Shown in pieces: positions 33,901 to 44,300 of a stretch of DNA of 64,000 bases. The DNA is from Cubamyces lactineus (taxonomy: Eukaryota > Basidiomycota > Agaricomycetes > Polyporales > Polyporaceae): contig JACDTU010000003.1 in assembly GCA_022376465.1 (NCBI GenBank), positions 1-64,000 of the forward strand, read 5' to 3'. The notes below the pieces were generated by a model. That model was not told the DNA's origin, made no database searches, and saw only the letters and a list, made by a program, of their open reading frames with translations. Positions within the stretch are counted from its first letter, which is position 1; each line of letters opens with the position of its first letter. A program made the position numbers and the translations under genes.

Positions 33901-34892
33901 CAAGACGCATCCCACCACTGGCATGTCTTGGTGCAGATGGTGGCCGGTCGGGCGTGCGCGTTCCAGGCATTGAGGATGCAATCGAACACGGTGTCGACCA
34001 CTCGCCGTAAGTTGCCAACTGAGGCAACACTGGGCTGTGGGGGGAATGCGGCATGCAGGCCGTCACGGACGGAGGTGATGAACTCTTGTTCCGCTTCTGA
34101 CTTGGGCGCGATTGTGGGCTGGCCCTTGTACGACCATTCGCCTGTGGGAATGACCACTGAGATGATGGCATGGTCCGACAGGCCTCGATCGCGACCCTCA
34201 ACATGGATGCGGTAGAGGTCAGGGTTGCGGTCGTTGGGCACCCAGACGAGGTTGATGACCGTTGGGCTGGCGCCGTGGTGTGGGAAGTGGGTCTGCACGC
34301 CCACCGGAGAGAGCAGGCGGAGGCCCAATGCAACCTGTAGGTCGAGGAGCTCGCCTACACGCTCTGCAGAGTCACGCCGGGGGTACGCCGGGTCCCACAC
34401 TTCGGAGTGTGTGTTGTAGTCACCGCCTGCAACATCGATGTCGGGCAGGCGCTGTACGATGTCAGCAAGGTATGCGACTGCGCTGTTCCGCGTATCGTTG
34501 TAGATATTGAGAATGTTGGTAGGGTCATGGTTTGCGTCGAGCCGTACTGCGAGCAGCATGCAGTCGCGGTGGTTTACCACGGGGTCGAGCGTAATGAAGG
34601 CGTTGACTAGGCGGCGGCTGACATGGCACACCACCCGTGCGTCTTTACGAGCTTCAATGAGTCGCCATGCTGGATGTAGTTGGGTACCATAGAGCATGTT
34701 GTCCTCAGTGCGGTCCGCCGGGCCTGCCGGCGACGCCGAGGGGATGGGGCGGATTGAGCCGTACCATGGTTCTTGCAAACATACTATGTCCACCTCCGCA
34801 GCAGCGCACTGTTCAAGGACGAGGTGAGTTTGTTGCGGAGAGTGGTTGACGTTATGAAAGACGATGCGGAGCGAATTCATAATATCGGGCAT
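30903..34892 (-). CDS. LINE ORF2: APE-type endonuclease, reverse transcriptase, RNase H
   Basis: The 1,329-residue frame has no stop. The N-terminus is an apurinic-endonuclease fold (FHNVN, VCLQEPW, GGDYNTHSEVWDP, LSDHAIISVV). The RT follows (FGSTKAHSTIDA, VAQFFPSMNH, GAGQGSALSPVLTNIY). RT motif A has His (33054-33056) where related elements have the catalytic Asp (FDIAQFFPS), and motif C reads YVNDG instead of YVDDG (Asn codon 32763-32765). RNase H is present with DGS, SDSESAL and HSGIVENEAVD. The C-terminus has a Cys/His cluster (CSLHDGTPMMHSCEHILFRC). The open frame suggests recent origin, but the RT should be inactive as read. Confidence 0.88.
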   Translation of the reverse strand: MPDIMNSLRIVFHNVNHSPQQTHLVLEQCAAAEVDIVCLQEPWYGSIRPIPSASPAGPADRTEDNMLYGTQLHPAWRLIEARKDARVVCHVSRRLVNAFITLDPVVNHRDCMLLAVRLDANHDPTNILNIYNDTRNSAVAYLADIVQRLPDIDVAGGDYNTHSEVWDPAYPRRDSAERVGELLDLQVALGLRLLSPVGVQTHFPHHGASPTVINLVWVPNDRNPDLYRIHVEGRDRGLSDHAIISVVIPTGEWSYKGQPTIAPKSEAEQEFITSVRDGLHAAFPPQPSVASVGNLRRVVDTVFDCILNAWNAHARPATICTKTCQWWDASCTAARDKLETAHDRLTQVRVEEPRLVPAARAAVKRAYRHLKSTVRVRRRKHFDERIEQVASEQRRVWDLMAWVGPRALPMYRSLVHGSQPLQALPDLWNALDQTFHAAANRPIDISIINEVAELPERECPDIAKAEILDALRGVATSSTPGWDHLHWRHLKLLAKDERVLNILHTIYNAILRYGHWPAQFKRAVSVVIPKPYKDDYSRIKSYRPIVLLSTLGKLFEKIVSERLHYECQKHGILHPNQFGSTKAHSTIDAATHLITHIRAGWKKKLVTTCYAFHVAQFFPSMNHELLCQLMARYGFASRMVTFFHDYLAGRRSCFRWGNAVSPWFDLPAVGAGQGSALSPVLTNIYISPALHILSPPRAAQSSSAIQFYVNDGLWIVTTPSIAENCCILQGKHRDTSTVLARLGLVTEGDKSELMHFACTRLARSQDMGCPLVLSPTLSIEPSDVWRYLGFRLDSKLTFRAHVAHFAERATTTISAMLMLGNLVCGLSAMQRRTLYISCVLPLLTYGVQAWYRPKGVKTLIKPLEVAQHRALRWITGAFRTTPVGALHSLAGIMPIGLQCQKLQECYFLRLHTLPDSHPLRAHFPNILGHAEHAPHVRFPAESIKPTPTIPLTTAFPRKRPLITEVFDPLDDECQPGTRVRDLFEDRISTHFAHPKKGDEDAMAKWIAEELRPRIDNAHADTSALVIFTDGSAYLKPDPRTSRTGSAAGYRAYHKGWLIHFRAIFTGNAHSYDCESVALSMAVAFAYQKGRYAQVHIFSDSESALTSILNTSGGRMAAVNTCRILRDWFERSPDNHLHLHYCPGHSGIVENEAVDADVKLMALEPGNMHFYGRFPTFHSYIKSAITEDAVYEWREQASKDSRKYWGRHFLINHPSVRTVKHTGNFPLKRLGGGPVITTRLVRCLTGHAPTGSYRLRFRTRLDEPTFCSLHDGTPMMHSCEHILFRCNYYTRRYRHSSIEDLLQSLDPFYDIVHFLADNPSALTFDDLPTA

Positions 34893-34916
34893 GTGACATA
34901 GATGGAGTATGCGTGT

Positions 34917-37025
34917 CTACTGACTACCCCCCGCCCCTCTACCCGCCTCTCTACCGGCGCAACCGCTCCTCTTGCGTTGGTGGCGGCGCTTGGGCATGCC
35001 TGTGGTCTGAGGGGGGAGGTTAGCGTCGAACACGCGCACGGAGGCGGGGCCAAAACGTACGCGTGCTCCGGGGTTGTCAGTGAGGCCACCCTTGCGGGTT
35101 GGCTCCTTCGCGGTGTTGTGGAGAGGGATGTTGGCGTGGGGCAGGGCCTGGCCCTGCGCCGCGTACCAGGCGCGGTCGTTGCGGTGCTTCGCCCACTCGC
35201 ACACTCGGTCTGACGCGTAGTGGGCACCTTTGCAATTGCGGCATCGAGGTGGGTGGGGGCATTCCGAGGAGAGGTGGTCGGGGTGTTCCTCGCAGCACGC
35301 AGCCAGGGTATTGTGGAGGCGAACGTGATGGGGGCCGCCGCACCGGTCGCACACATCTGTGGGGGACCGGCAGACACTGGCGACGTGACCCCACGCAAGG
35401 CATGAGCCGCACTGGGGTACCTTCGGCTTATCGGGGAGGATGCAGGCACGCCTGGCGCCATCAGGGAAGAGGACCGATATCGCTACCAGGGCCTTGCCGA
35501 TGGAGTGGGAGCTGTCGTCCTGGATGTCGACAACGAGCATGCGCGAGGACAACTTTTGGCCGCGGTCCGGGCCCCAGCGTAGACGGATGTCCGGGCTGTT
35601 GATGTACGGGGCCCAGTCGGCCTGGAGTTCAAGTGGGCGGGCCGCTTCGCGAGCAAGGATGGGCAAGCTGCTGTCCGTGATGCATGGCACGCGCCTGAAG
35701 GCGAGCGACGTCCGGTACTGTTAGGTGCGCACGTCGATGTAGACGATGGGGATGTTGAGGACTGCCGCCGTGCGCTCTTTCAGAAAGTTGAGAGCAGCTT
35801 CGGTGGGGGCTTGGGACAAGACGACAGTGATGTTGCCAATAGCCGACCACGCAAGGTGGTGGATACGGAAGTCGGACAAGTCGCCCGAACATTCGAAGGA
35901 CGTCGACAGGGTCTTCTGGATTGACCCCGCCGGCAGCCGCTTCTCTGGTGGGACGCGGCCGCCTTCGGTGAAGACGACGTAGACGGTCTTGGTGACGTGT
36001 GGCGGGGGTCGCTTGAAGCGCTTTGGTGCTGGGGAGCGACCACGCGAGCTGGGAGCAGGTGAAGGGGAGGCGTCGCTACGCGTGCACCCGGGTGCATCCG
36101 GTCCAGGTGCCGGCGACCGCAGGCGTTTAGCCAGGGCTGGCGTTGCAGGCGGCGAGGGTGCGAGCGGACTCACACCACGGCGCACGACGTCCGCCCAATT
36201 TGGAGGGTCTGGCGATGTCCGTGGGGAGGCACTGCCAAGACGGTCAAGGAGGGTGGGACGATGGCCCGCTGCCATCGGGCCTGGAGAGGGAGAGCGAGAC
36301 GGAAAGCGAGACGAGAGTGGCGAGGGGAAGCGGGACGAGGCCTCCGAAGGGGCGGGGTCCGCAGCGGGGTTGGGTTGAGGTGCGGGCGGGCTGAGACTAG
36401 GGCCTGTGTTCTCAAAGCACTTGTCCAGCTCCGCCAGATCGTCAGCGAGGCGAAAGGCCACTCCGGCTGCGTGAGCAAAGTCGCCGGAGAGGTCGAATAC
36501 GGTCGAGTTAAGTCTGTTCAGGGCAGCATTCAGTGCCTCCCACCCCGGGCGGGACTCACTGGGCAGGAGCCGGCGGATGAGGATGCGGTGCTCACGAAGA
36601 GATGTGGTCATGGTGTTGAGTGATGCCACTATCGTGTTGCATGCTGCAACGAAGCCGTCCTCCCAGTGTATCACCGGGAGGCGTTCGGTCGCAGCGAGTT
36701 CACGCGCCACTTGAGCGTCGAGGGAGTCGGCAGAAGGTGACTGCGAGCCTTGGTCGGGCGAGTCGTCCATTTCCGCATCCTCCACCTCGTCATCGGCGCG
36801 GTACACGTCCAGGGCGTTGTCCACCCATTCGTCATCCCCCTCCTCCGGGCCGGGGAGGGGGACATAGTCGAGCCTCGGGCTAGGACTGCCCTGTTGGGGT
36901 GCGCTGGGAGGTGGGACGACGTCGTGGGGGGCGAGGGTTGACGTGGCGCTGCCGTGGTCGCCGCGTCCACAAACCGTCGCGCTCCTCGGCGGTCCCAGGT
37001 CCCCCGATGGTGCTCGGAGGGCCAT
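34917..37025 (-). pseudogene. LINE ORF1 with one in-frame TAA
   Basis: Starts at the ATG at 37025 and is open for 434 codons (Pro/Ser/Asp-rich N-terminus, then an RNA-binding-like region). It stops at TAA 35721-35723 and continues in the same frame to 34917. The continuation carries three CCHC-like knuckles (CGSCLAWGHVASVC; CDRCGGPHH...; CRNCKGAHYASDRVC) and a basic C-terminus. A single nonsense change therefore separates the nucleic-acid-binding knuckles from the N-terminal half. Confidence 0.82.
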
Positions 37026-37148
37026 ATACGATGAAAGTCGTCGGTGGAAAGCTGATAGCGATGGAGACCACGGGGAGGGAGAGAGGGAGGGGGAAGGAGG
37101 TACCGGCGCTTAACGGTGCAGGTGGTGGTACGAGGTCAAGGAGCGATC

Positions 37149-37163
37149 GGATAGTGCCCTGTC
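37149..37163. repeat. LINE target-site duplication, right copy
   Basis: GGATAGTGCCCTGTC, identical to 30680-30694. Confidence 0.93.
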
Positions 37164-37739
37164 GGAACCAAACAATGACATCTGGTCCGTGCGGGTATTC
37201 CCTTGTATATATAATCGGTCCCTCACTCCGAATCCCCCTCCATTGAGCGAAGTTTATTAGGTTGTACCCGGCGCAATTGTAATAGTTGTCGAGCCATAGC
37301 TACTATATACTATAATAGTTGTGTATTAGTGAAGTCGTAGTGTATAATATAAATCATTGTTCCGACGTTGAAATGTTACTAAGGTCTCCTTGGACTATGG
37401 ATCAGTGAATATACTATTCTTATGAGTGTCCCTACATAAGAATCATATGCGCGAGGATGCTTATCGGGCCCATGAGACCATCGGGATTGTAGCATAGTTC
37501 TCAGGATGTGTCTCATACCATCGCAATACTAGCTCTCAACTCCCGAGGTCCCCGGCCAGGCGTCTAGATGGCCTCGGGACGATCTCTGGATGACCTCTCG
37601 ATACTGTTCAGCGGATGTCCCTGGATGTCCTCAAGACGTTCTCGGGACGACCTCTTGATACCCGCCGGATAGCTACTTGATATCTACCCGCAAGTCTGCC
37701 GAGGCCTGCCCGAGGAATAGTAACTCATCTCGAGGATGA
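37164..37739. other. AT-rich intergenic DNA between the LINE and copy D
   Basis: Contains TATATATAA-type runs and no coding signal. A stretch near 37540-37690 repeats variants of 'GGATGTCCT/GACGACCTC' and may be a degenerate simple repeat. It ends at the first base of the copy D LTR. Confidence 0.5.
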
Positions 37740-38454
37740 TGTTAGGACCGTGCCGTCCGGGGGTATAACTCCGGTGGTCGGGGCTTGGACGGAGTTCGGG
37801 GTCGGAGTACGACCGGAGGTCGGACTAGCACTGGGGTGAGGACTTTCGCGAAACTATTAGTAACGCACGGGTTCCGACTCGATGTCCTCTATTTACGGAC
37901 TACGGAGTACGGACTTGACGGGACGAAGGTCGGACTTGGGGACGGGGTTGGGTCGAAGGGGTTGGTAGCAAGGGAACGAAGGTTGGTCGGACTAGGGAGT
38001 CGGGGTTGAGTGTCGGAGTACGGACTAGAAGTCCAGTAAGACGAGTGTACAAGGTTAACGAGTATAACGAGATTTCCGAACTGAGTAGCTACTACATTCC
38101 GGGGCAGTATTTATACTAAGTCAGAAACCTGGTAGAAACAAAAGAGATGTACGTGATAGGAAAGAGGAGAACGAAAGTACGAAGTAACTTGCCAAGGGTA
38201 AGATAACGTAGATAGCTCAGTAAGCAAAAGCCTCATGTAGGTAGCGCCATGAGGGGTTATCTGAGACATGTAAGTCATGGGGTTGGGGGGAAGTCCGAAG
38301 TACGGAGTACGAAGTGCGGAGTACGGAGAACGGAGCCGGGGGTACGGGGTACGGAAGAGCGGAGTACGGGGAAGCGGAGTACGTAGTGCGGGGTAAGGAG
38401 CGGAGTACGGGGGTTCGGGGATCGGACTTTGGGGTTACAGCACGGAGCGTAACA
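37740..38454 (-). repeat. 3' LTR of copy D (715 bp)
   Basis: TGTTA...TAACA, of the same subtype as the copy A LTR. The polypurine tract follows at 38455 onward. Confidence 0.92.
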
Positions 38455-38974
38455 GTGCCTCCCCCCTAGGCCCGAACCCTTGAAGGCCTATAGTGAAGGG
38501 AAATGGAAGTCTGCCCAAAAAAGGTAATCCGATAAGTCCAGGGGACGGAGATCAAGAATCGGGGCAGGGTCAGAATCGATGAAGAAAGGTGTATATAAGA
38601 TGGGGGTGAGACTTAGCCAGTTCTTCCTCGCTCTCTCTCAGCTACCACCACCACCACCACCACTAATGTCTTCAACTCTCGACAACATCCAGGCTCTGGA
38701 GGCGCACCTCGCGCAACTCCGGATGAAGGCGGCGGCAGAGGAGGCCGCAGCAGCCGAGGCGTAAGTACCGAGGTTGTCGGAGTTCGGGGTACGGAGTTCG
38801 GACTAACGGTAGTATACAGGGTGCGAAGGGCGGAGGAAGAGCGAAAGCGGGAGGAGGAGCGAGCGCGGGAGGAGAAGGAGCGCGCGGAGTACGAGGCCAC
38901 GCAAAAAGCAGCGGCGTTGATTCGCCAGGCTGCCCTCGCGAAGGCCGGAACTTCCGCGCGGGGGAGCAAGCGTC

Positions 38975-39667
38975 TGTTAGGACCGTGCCGTCCGGGGGTA
39001 CAACTCCGGTGGTCGGGACTTGGACGGAGTTCGGGGTCGGAGTACGACCGGAGGTCGGACTAGCACTGGGGTGAGGACTTTCGCGAAACTATTAGTAACG
39101 CACGGGTTCCGACTCGGTGTCCTCTATTTGCGGACTTCGGAGTACGGACTTGACGGGACGAAGGTCGGACTTGGGAACGGGGTTGGGTTGAAGGGGTTGG
39201 TAGGAAGGGAACGAAGGTTGGTCAGACTAGAGGGTCGGGGTTGAGTGTCGGACTACGAGTTGAACCAGTAATGGGTATAACGAGATTTCCGAACTGAGTA
39301 GCTACTACATTCCGGGGCAGTATTTATACTAAGTCAGAAACCCGATAGAAACAATAAGAGATGTACGTGATAGGAAGGAGTAGAACGAAAGTACGAAGTA
39401 ACTTGCCAAGGGTAAGATAACGTAGATAGCTCAGTAAGCAAAAGCCTCATGTAGGTAGCGCCATGAGGGGTTATCTGAGACATGTAAGTCATGGGGTCGG
39501 GGGAAGTCCGAAGTACGGAGTACGAAGTGCGGAGTACGGAGAACGGAGTCGGGGGTACGGGGTACGGAAGAGCGGAGTACGGAGGAACGGAGTACGTAAC
39601 GCGGAGTAAGGAGCGGGGTACGGGGGTTCGGGGATCGGGCTTCGGGGTTACAGCACGGAGCGTAACA
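38975..39667 (-). repeat. 3' LTR of copy C (693 bp)
   Basis: TGTTA...TAACA, directly preceded by the target duplication GCGTC. The polypurine tract lies at 39668 onward on the minus strand. Confidence 0.94.
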
Positions 39668-39874
39668 GTGCCTCCCCCCTAGGCCCGAACCCTTGAGGGC
39701 CTATAGTGAAGGGAAATGGAAGTCTGTCCAAAAAAGGTAATCCGATAAGTCCAGGGAACGGAGATCAAGAATCGGGGCAGGGTCAGAATCGATGAAGAAA
39801 GGTGTATATAAGACGGGGGTGAGACTTAGCCAGTTCGTCCTCGCTCTTTGTCTCCCACCACCACCACCAGCACT

Positions 39875-41268
39875 ATGTCCTCAACCCTCGACAACATTCA
39901 GGCTTTGGAGGCGCACCTTGCGCAGCTCCGGATGAAGGCAGCGGCGGAGGAGGCCGCAGCAGCCAAAGCGTAAGTACCGGGGTTGCCGGGGTTGCGGAGT
40001 ACGGAGTTCGGGCTAACGGTGGTTTACAGGGCGCGAAAAGCGGAGGAGGAGCGAGCACGGGAGGAGAAAGAGCGCGCGGAGTACGAGGCCGCGCAGAAGG
40101 CAGCAGCGCTGATCCGCCAGGCTGCCCTCGCGAAGGCCGGGGCTTCCGCGCGGGGAAGCAAGCGTCCCGCGGAGGACGAGGAGCCGGAGTCGGAGGAGGA
40201 AGAGGACGACGCGGAGTTGCTCGTCCCGCGGTAAGTCCGGTCGGGGTACGGAGTACGGGGGTCGGACTAACGGAGTTCCACAGGACGAGGTGCGACCGGT
40301 GCGCCGCGAAGCAAATCGCGTGCCGGTTCCGCGCGGGCAAATGGACGTCGAGTTGCGTCCAATGCCAGAAAGCTCGGTCGCGCGCGTGCGTCGGGGCCCG
40401 CGGACTTCCCGCGGACATCCAAGCCCGGATCGCGCGCAAGGAGGAGGCCCCAAGCCCGCAGCGCAAGAAGGTCAAGTCCGCCCCCATCGTCGTCGACGAC
40501 GACGGGTTTGAGACCCCCGCGCCCACCGGAGTTCGGAGTTGAGAGAAGGTGCGGGCGGAGAAGGGCAAGGGGAAGGAGAAGGAGAAGGAGAAGACGGTGG
40601 AGAAGGCGGCGGAGAAGCCGCTGCAGCCAGGTGAGGTCCGATGGACCTTTGTCGCGCCACCCGGAATTAACCCCCCAGCACGAACAGTCGTCGCCCGAGG
40701 CCCGAGCATCGCAGGCTCGTCGACGGGCCCTCGGATGTCCGCCAGCTCCGGACTTCCGGAGGTTGGGAAGTCCGACCTCCGGTGGTCCGACGACCCGGAG
40801 AAGCTCTCCGACCGGGAGCTCCTCGAGCACCTGCTCGTCGCGGTGCAGCGCAACCGGCGCACCGCGGGGCGGGTCATCGACCTGCTGGTCGACGAGGAGG
40901 AGCAGCGGGAGGAGATGATGCGGGAGGAGGTCCGGGGTCTTGGCGATGCCATCGCCAAGATCGTGCGGAAGGAGTTGAAGGCCGTCATCGGCGAGGCCGT
41001 CCGCGAGGCGGTGAAGTCCGAACTCGCGACGGAGTTCGGGACTATGCTGCGGGAGATCCTTGAGATCACCTCGCAGGACAAGGAGGACGCGATCGCGGAC
41101 GCGCTGGAGCGGGCGGGGGTTGCTGGGTCGGACTGGGAGGAGGAGAATGGGTCGGGGTTGGACAAGTCCGCGCGGGGCAAGTCCGGTGAGGAGGAGGAGG
41201 AGCAGGGCGAGGGCGCGAAGGAGGGGAAGGGGCCGGAGGACCCGGCGGACATGGACATGGCGGAGTAG
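39875..41268 (+). pseudogene. Antisense Zn(II)2Cys6 gene of copy C, nonsense mutated
   Basis: Exons 39875-39969, 40030-40230 and 40284-41268 match copy B. A TCA-to-TGA change at 40540-40542 ends the frame at codon 186, after the zinc cluster and before the helical and acidic C-terminal half. A truncated product would keep the predicted DNA-binding part, so it could act as a competitor, but this is speculation. A Glu-to-Lys change is also seen at the end of exon 1. Confidence 0.82.
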
Positions 41269-41375
41269 GGCGGTAGTACGGACTTCGGACCTCGGACTTC
41301 GTAGCTAGTATCTTGTAGTCCGAGTGCGGAGGAGTATAGAAAGAAATCTGCTGGTGAGAACTCCGCGTGTGAACT

Positions 41376-44300
41376 TCAAGACAATTTAGCAAGAGGTCCG
41401 GGCTTGTCCGGGTAAGCTGCGTGGAAGTCCGAAACTAGCTCCTGGGCATGTCCGAGCTCCGTGGCCAAGATCCACGAAGTTTCTTCGTCTGTACCTTCGT
41501 AGCCTGCCCATCGGACTAGGTACAGGAGTTGACAACTCCGACGCCGGCGGTCAATCTTGGAGTCGAGGATCTCCGAAATCTCGTACTCCGGTTCTCCGTC
41601 CACCAGGATCGGAGGTGGCGGAGTTTGGACGCGGCCGGGGATGGTGTTCGGAGTTGCAGGCTCGAGTTGTGAGACATGGAAAACGGGGTGTACCGCGCGC
41701 ATAGAGTCCGGTAGTCGGAGGGTGAAGGAGTGAGTTCCGACCTGCGCGATGATAGTGAACGGACCTAAGAACTTCTCGGACAACTTTTTGGAGGGACGAG
41801 TAGTCCGGATGTGCTGAGCTCGGACATAGACCTGATCTCCGACCTTGAAGTCCGGCGCGGGTAGACGGTGTTTGTCCGCCTGTACTTGGTACCGGGCCTG
41901 GGCTTCGGCGATCTGCTGTCGGAGTTGGGTGTGAAGTTCGTCGAGGTCGACAGCGTAGTCGCGAGCTCGAGCGGAGGTGAGGTCCCGCTCGGGGTAGACG
42001 GAGATGGCGGGGTTGTAGCCCTTGTTCGCGAAGAACGGGGATATACCGGTAGTTGCGGACGGAGCATTGTTGTACGCGAACTCCGCCAAGGGAAGGAGTT
42101 GGGACCAGTTGTCCTGCTGGTAGTTCGAATAGATCCGGAGGTACTGCTCGAGGGTCTGGTTAACCCGCTCGGTTTGACCGTCGCCTTCCGGGTGGTAACC
42201 GGAGGTGAAGTGAAGGCGCATGTCGAGGGCCTTACCGAGGGAGCGGAAGAAGTGAGAGACGAACTCCGAGCCCCGGTCGGAGGTAACGTGCGAGGGAACT
42301 CCGTGCTTGGAGAACACATGGAGTACGAACAAGTCCGCTAACTCCGAGGCTGTAAGCGTGTCGTGGGTAGGGATGAATATACCTTGCTTAGTGAGCCTGT
42401 CGACTACCACCAAGATCGCGGTGTAGCCAGCGGAGTTCGGGAGTTGCTCGATGAGGTCCATGGAGATGGAGTTCCAGGGTCGCTCGGGGATCGGGAGTTG
42501 CTTCAAAGTACCGTAGGGGAGATGCCGGGGGACTTTAGCTCGCGCACAGGTAGTACAGGACTTACAATAGTCCCGGACGAAGAGTCGAAGTCCGGGCCAG
42601 GCGTAGTCCCGCAGGACCAGGGCTTGCGTCTTGTTCTGTCCCCAGTGTCCGGCAGTAGGGTGGTCGTGACAAGCTCGGAGTACGCGAAGGCGGAGGTCGC
42701 CGGAGTTCGGGACATAGACTCGACCTGAGAGTCGGAGTAGCCCGTCTTCATCGCGGGACCATCGGGAGTTACCTTCGGAGGCGAGCTTGAGTGCAGCAGA
42801 TAGTTCGGGGTCAGGAGTCGGGGTTGCTTGAGCGGACTTGATGTCCGAGAGGAGTTGTTCGGAGTCGAGGACGAAGGAAGCTCGGAGTACGGGGGGTCGG
42901 AGGTAGGTAGCCCAGAGGGACGCGGCGAGCTGCTCCTGGGTGAAAACCGGTCGGTAGTTGTGTGGGTTGACGACGGAGTAGTCACTGCCCCCCTCTTTTG
43001 GGTAGACGTCCCAACGGCGTGTCAGTGCGTCGGGCTTTGCTCCAAGCTTACCTGGCCGGAACCGGACTACGAGGTTGAACTGCGAGAGGAACTCCGACCA
43101 TCGGGCTTGACGGCGGGTCAGTAACTTCGTAGTCGCGAAGTATACCAAATTCTTGTGGTCCGTGACAACGTCGATCGGGGTTGCCGAACCTTCGAGGTAG
43201 TGCCGCCAGGTCTTGAAACATTCGAAGATCGCGAGGAGTTCCTTGTCGTGGGTGTCGTAGTTCAACTCCGCGCCGGTCAAGGTGCGGGAGTGGAAGGCAA
43301 TGGGGTGGAGTTCACCGGACTCGGTGGTAAGGGAGAGAATGCCGGCGATGGCGTAGTCCGAGGCGTCAGTCTCGACGGTGAGGGGTCGGTCGGGCATCCA
43401 GTGGTGTAGTACCGGAGCTGTCGTGAACGCCTTCTTGAGAGCGTTAAACGAACTCCGACATTCCTCGGAGAAGTGCCAAGGCACGGACTTGCGGGTTAAA
43501 CGGGTCAGCGGTAGTACGATCTCGGAGTAGTTTGGAATAAACCGTCGATAGAAGTTCGCGAACCCCAGGAACGACTGTATGTCGCGGACCTTCCGGGGTT
43601 CGGGCCAATCCAAGATCGCCTTAACCTTCGACTCCGCCATGGTAAGTCCGGTGGGAGAGAGGATGTACCCGAGGTACTCGACGGAGTCAGTGTGGAACTC
43701 GCACTTGTCAGCGCGGGCATAAAGCCGGTGCTTGCGGAGTCGCCGGAGTACCTCTTTGACGTGCTTGCGGTGTTGCTCGGGGTTGTCGGAGTAGATGAGG
43801 ATGTCGTCCAGGTAGACGATGACGCACACATCGAGCATGTCCGCGAAGATGTCATTGACGAACCGCTGGAAAGCAGCGGGCGCGTTAGAAAGTCCGAACG
43901 GCATGACTAACCATTCGAAAGACCCATAGCGGGTCCGAAACGCGGTCTTCCACTCATCTCCAGGAGCTATGCGGACTAGGTTGTAGGCGTGACGGAGGTC
44001 GATTTTGGTATAGATCCGGGCCTTCCGAGGCGCGTCCAGCAAGTCCGAGACGAGAGGAAGGGGGTAGCGGTCCTTCCGGGTGATCTTATTCAAGCCCCGG
44101 TAGTCCACGCAAAGGCGAAGAGATCCGTCCTTCTTTTTGACGAAGAGGACGGGAGCTCCGCAGGGAGAGTTGGACGGACGTATGAACCCCGATCGGAGGT
44201 TCTCGTCAATATACTCCCGAAGCGTGTCGAGCTCGAGTTTTGAGAGGGAGTAAATAGGTCCGAGTGGCGGAGTAGCCCCTTCTTCCAGGTCGATCTTTAA

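Larger units (their letters stand above)
30695..37148 (-). mobile_element. Full-length Tad-like LINE (non-LTR retrotransposon)
   Basis: A 6,454 bp minus-strand element. It has a 5' UTR of about 120 bp, ORF1 with zinc knuckles, ORF2 with endonuclease, RT and RNase H, a short 3' UTR, and a 16 nt poly(A) tail (T run at 30695-30710). The 15 bp target duplications mark both ends, so this is not 5'-truncated. Stops and catalytic-site substitutions indicate an inactive copy. The clade assignment rests on ORF architecture and remembered motifs. Confidence 0.92.
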
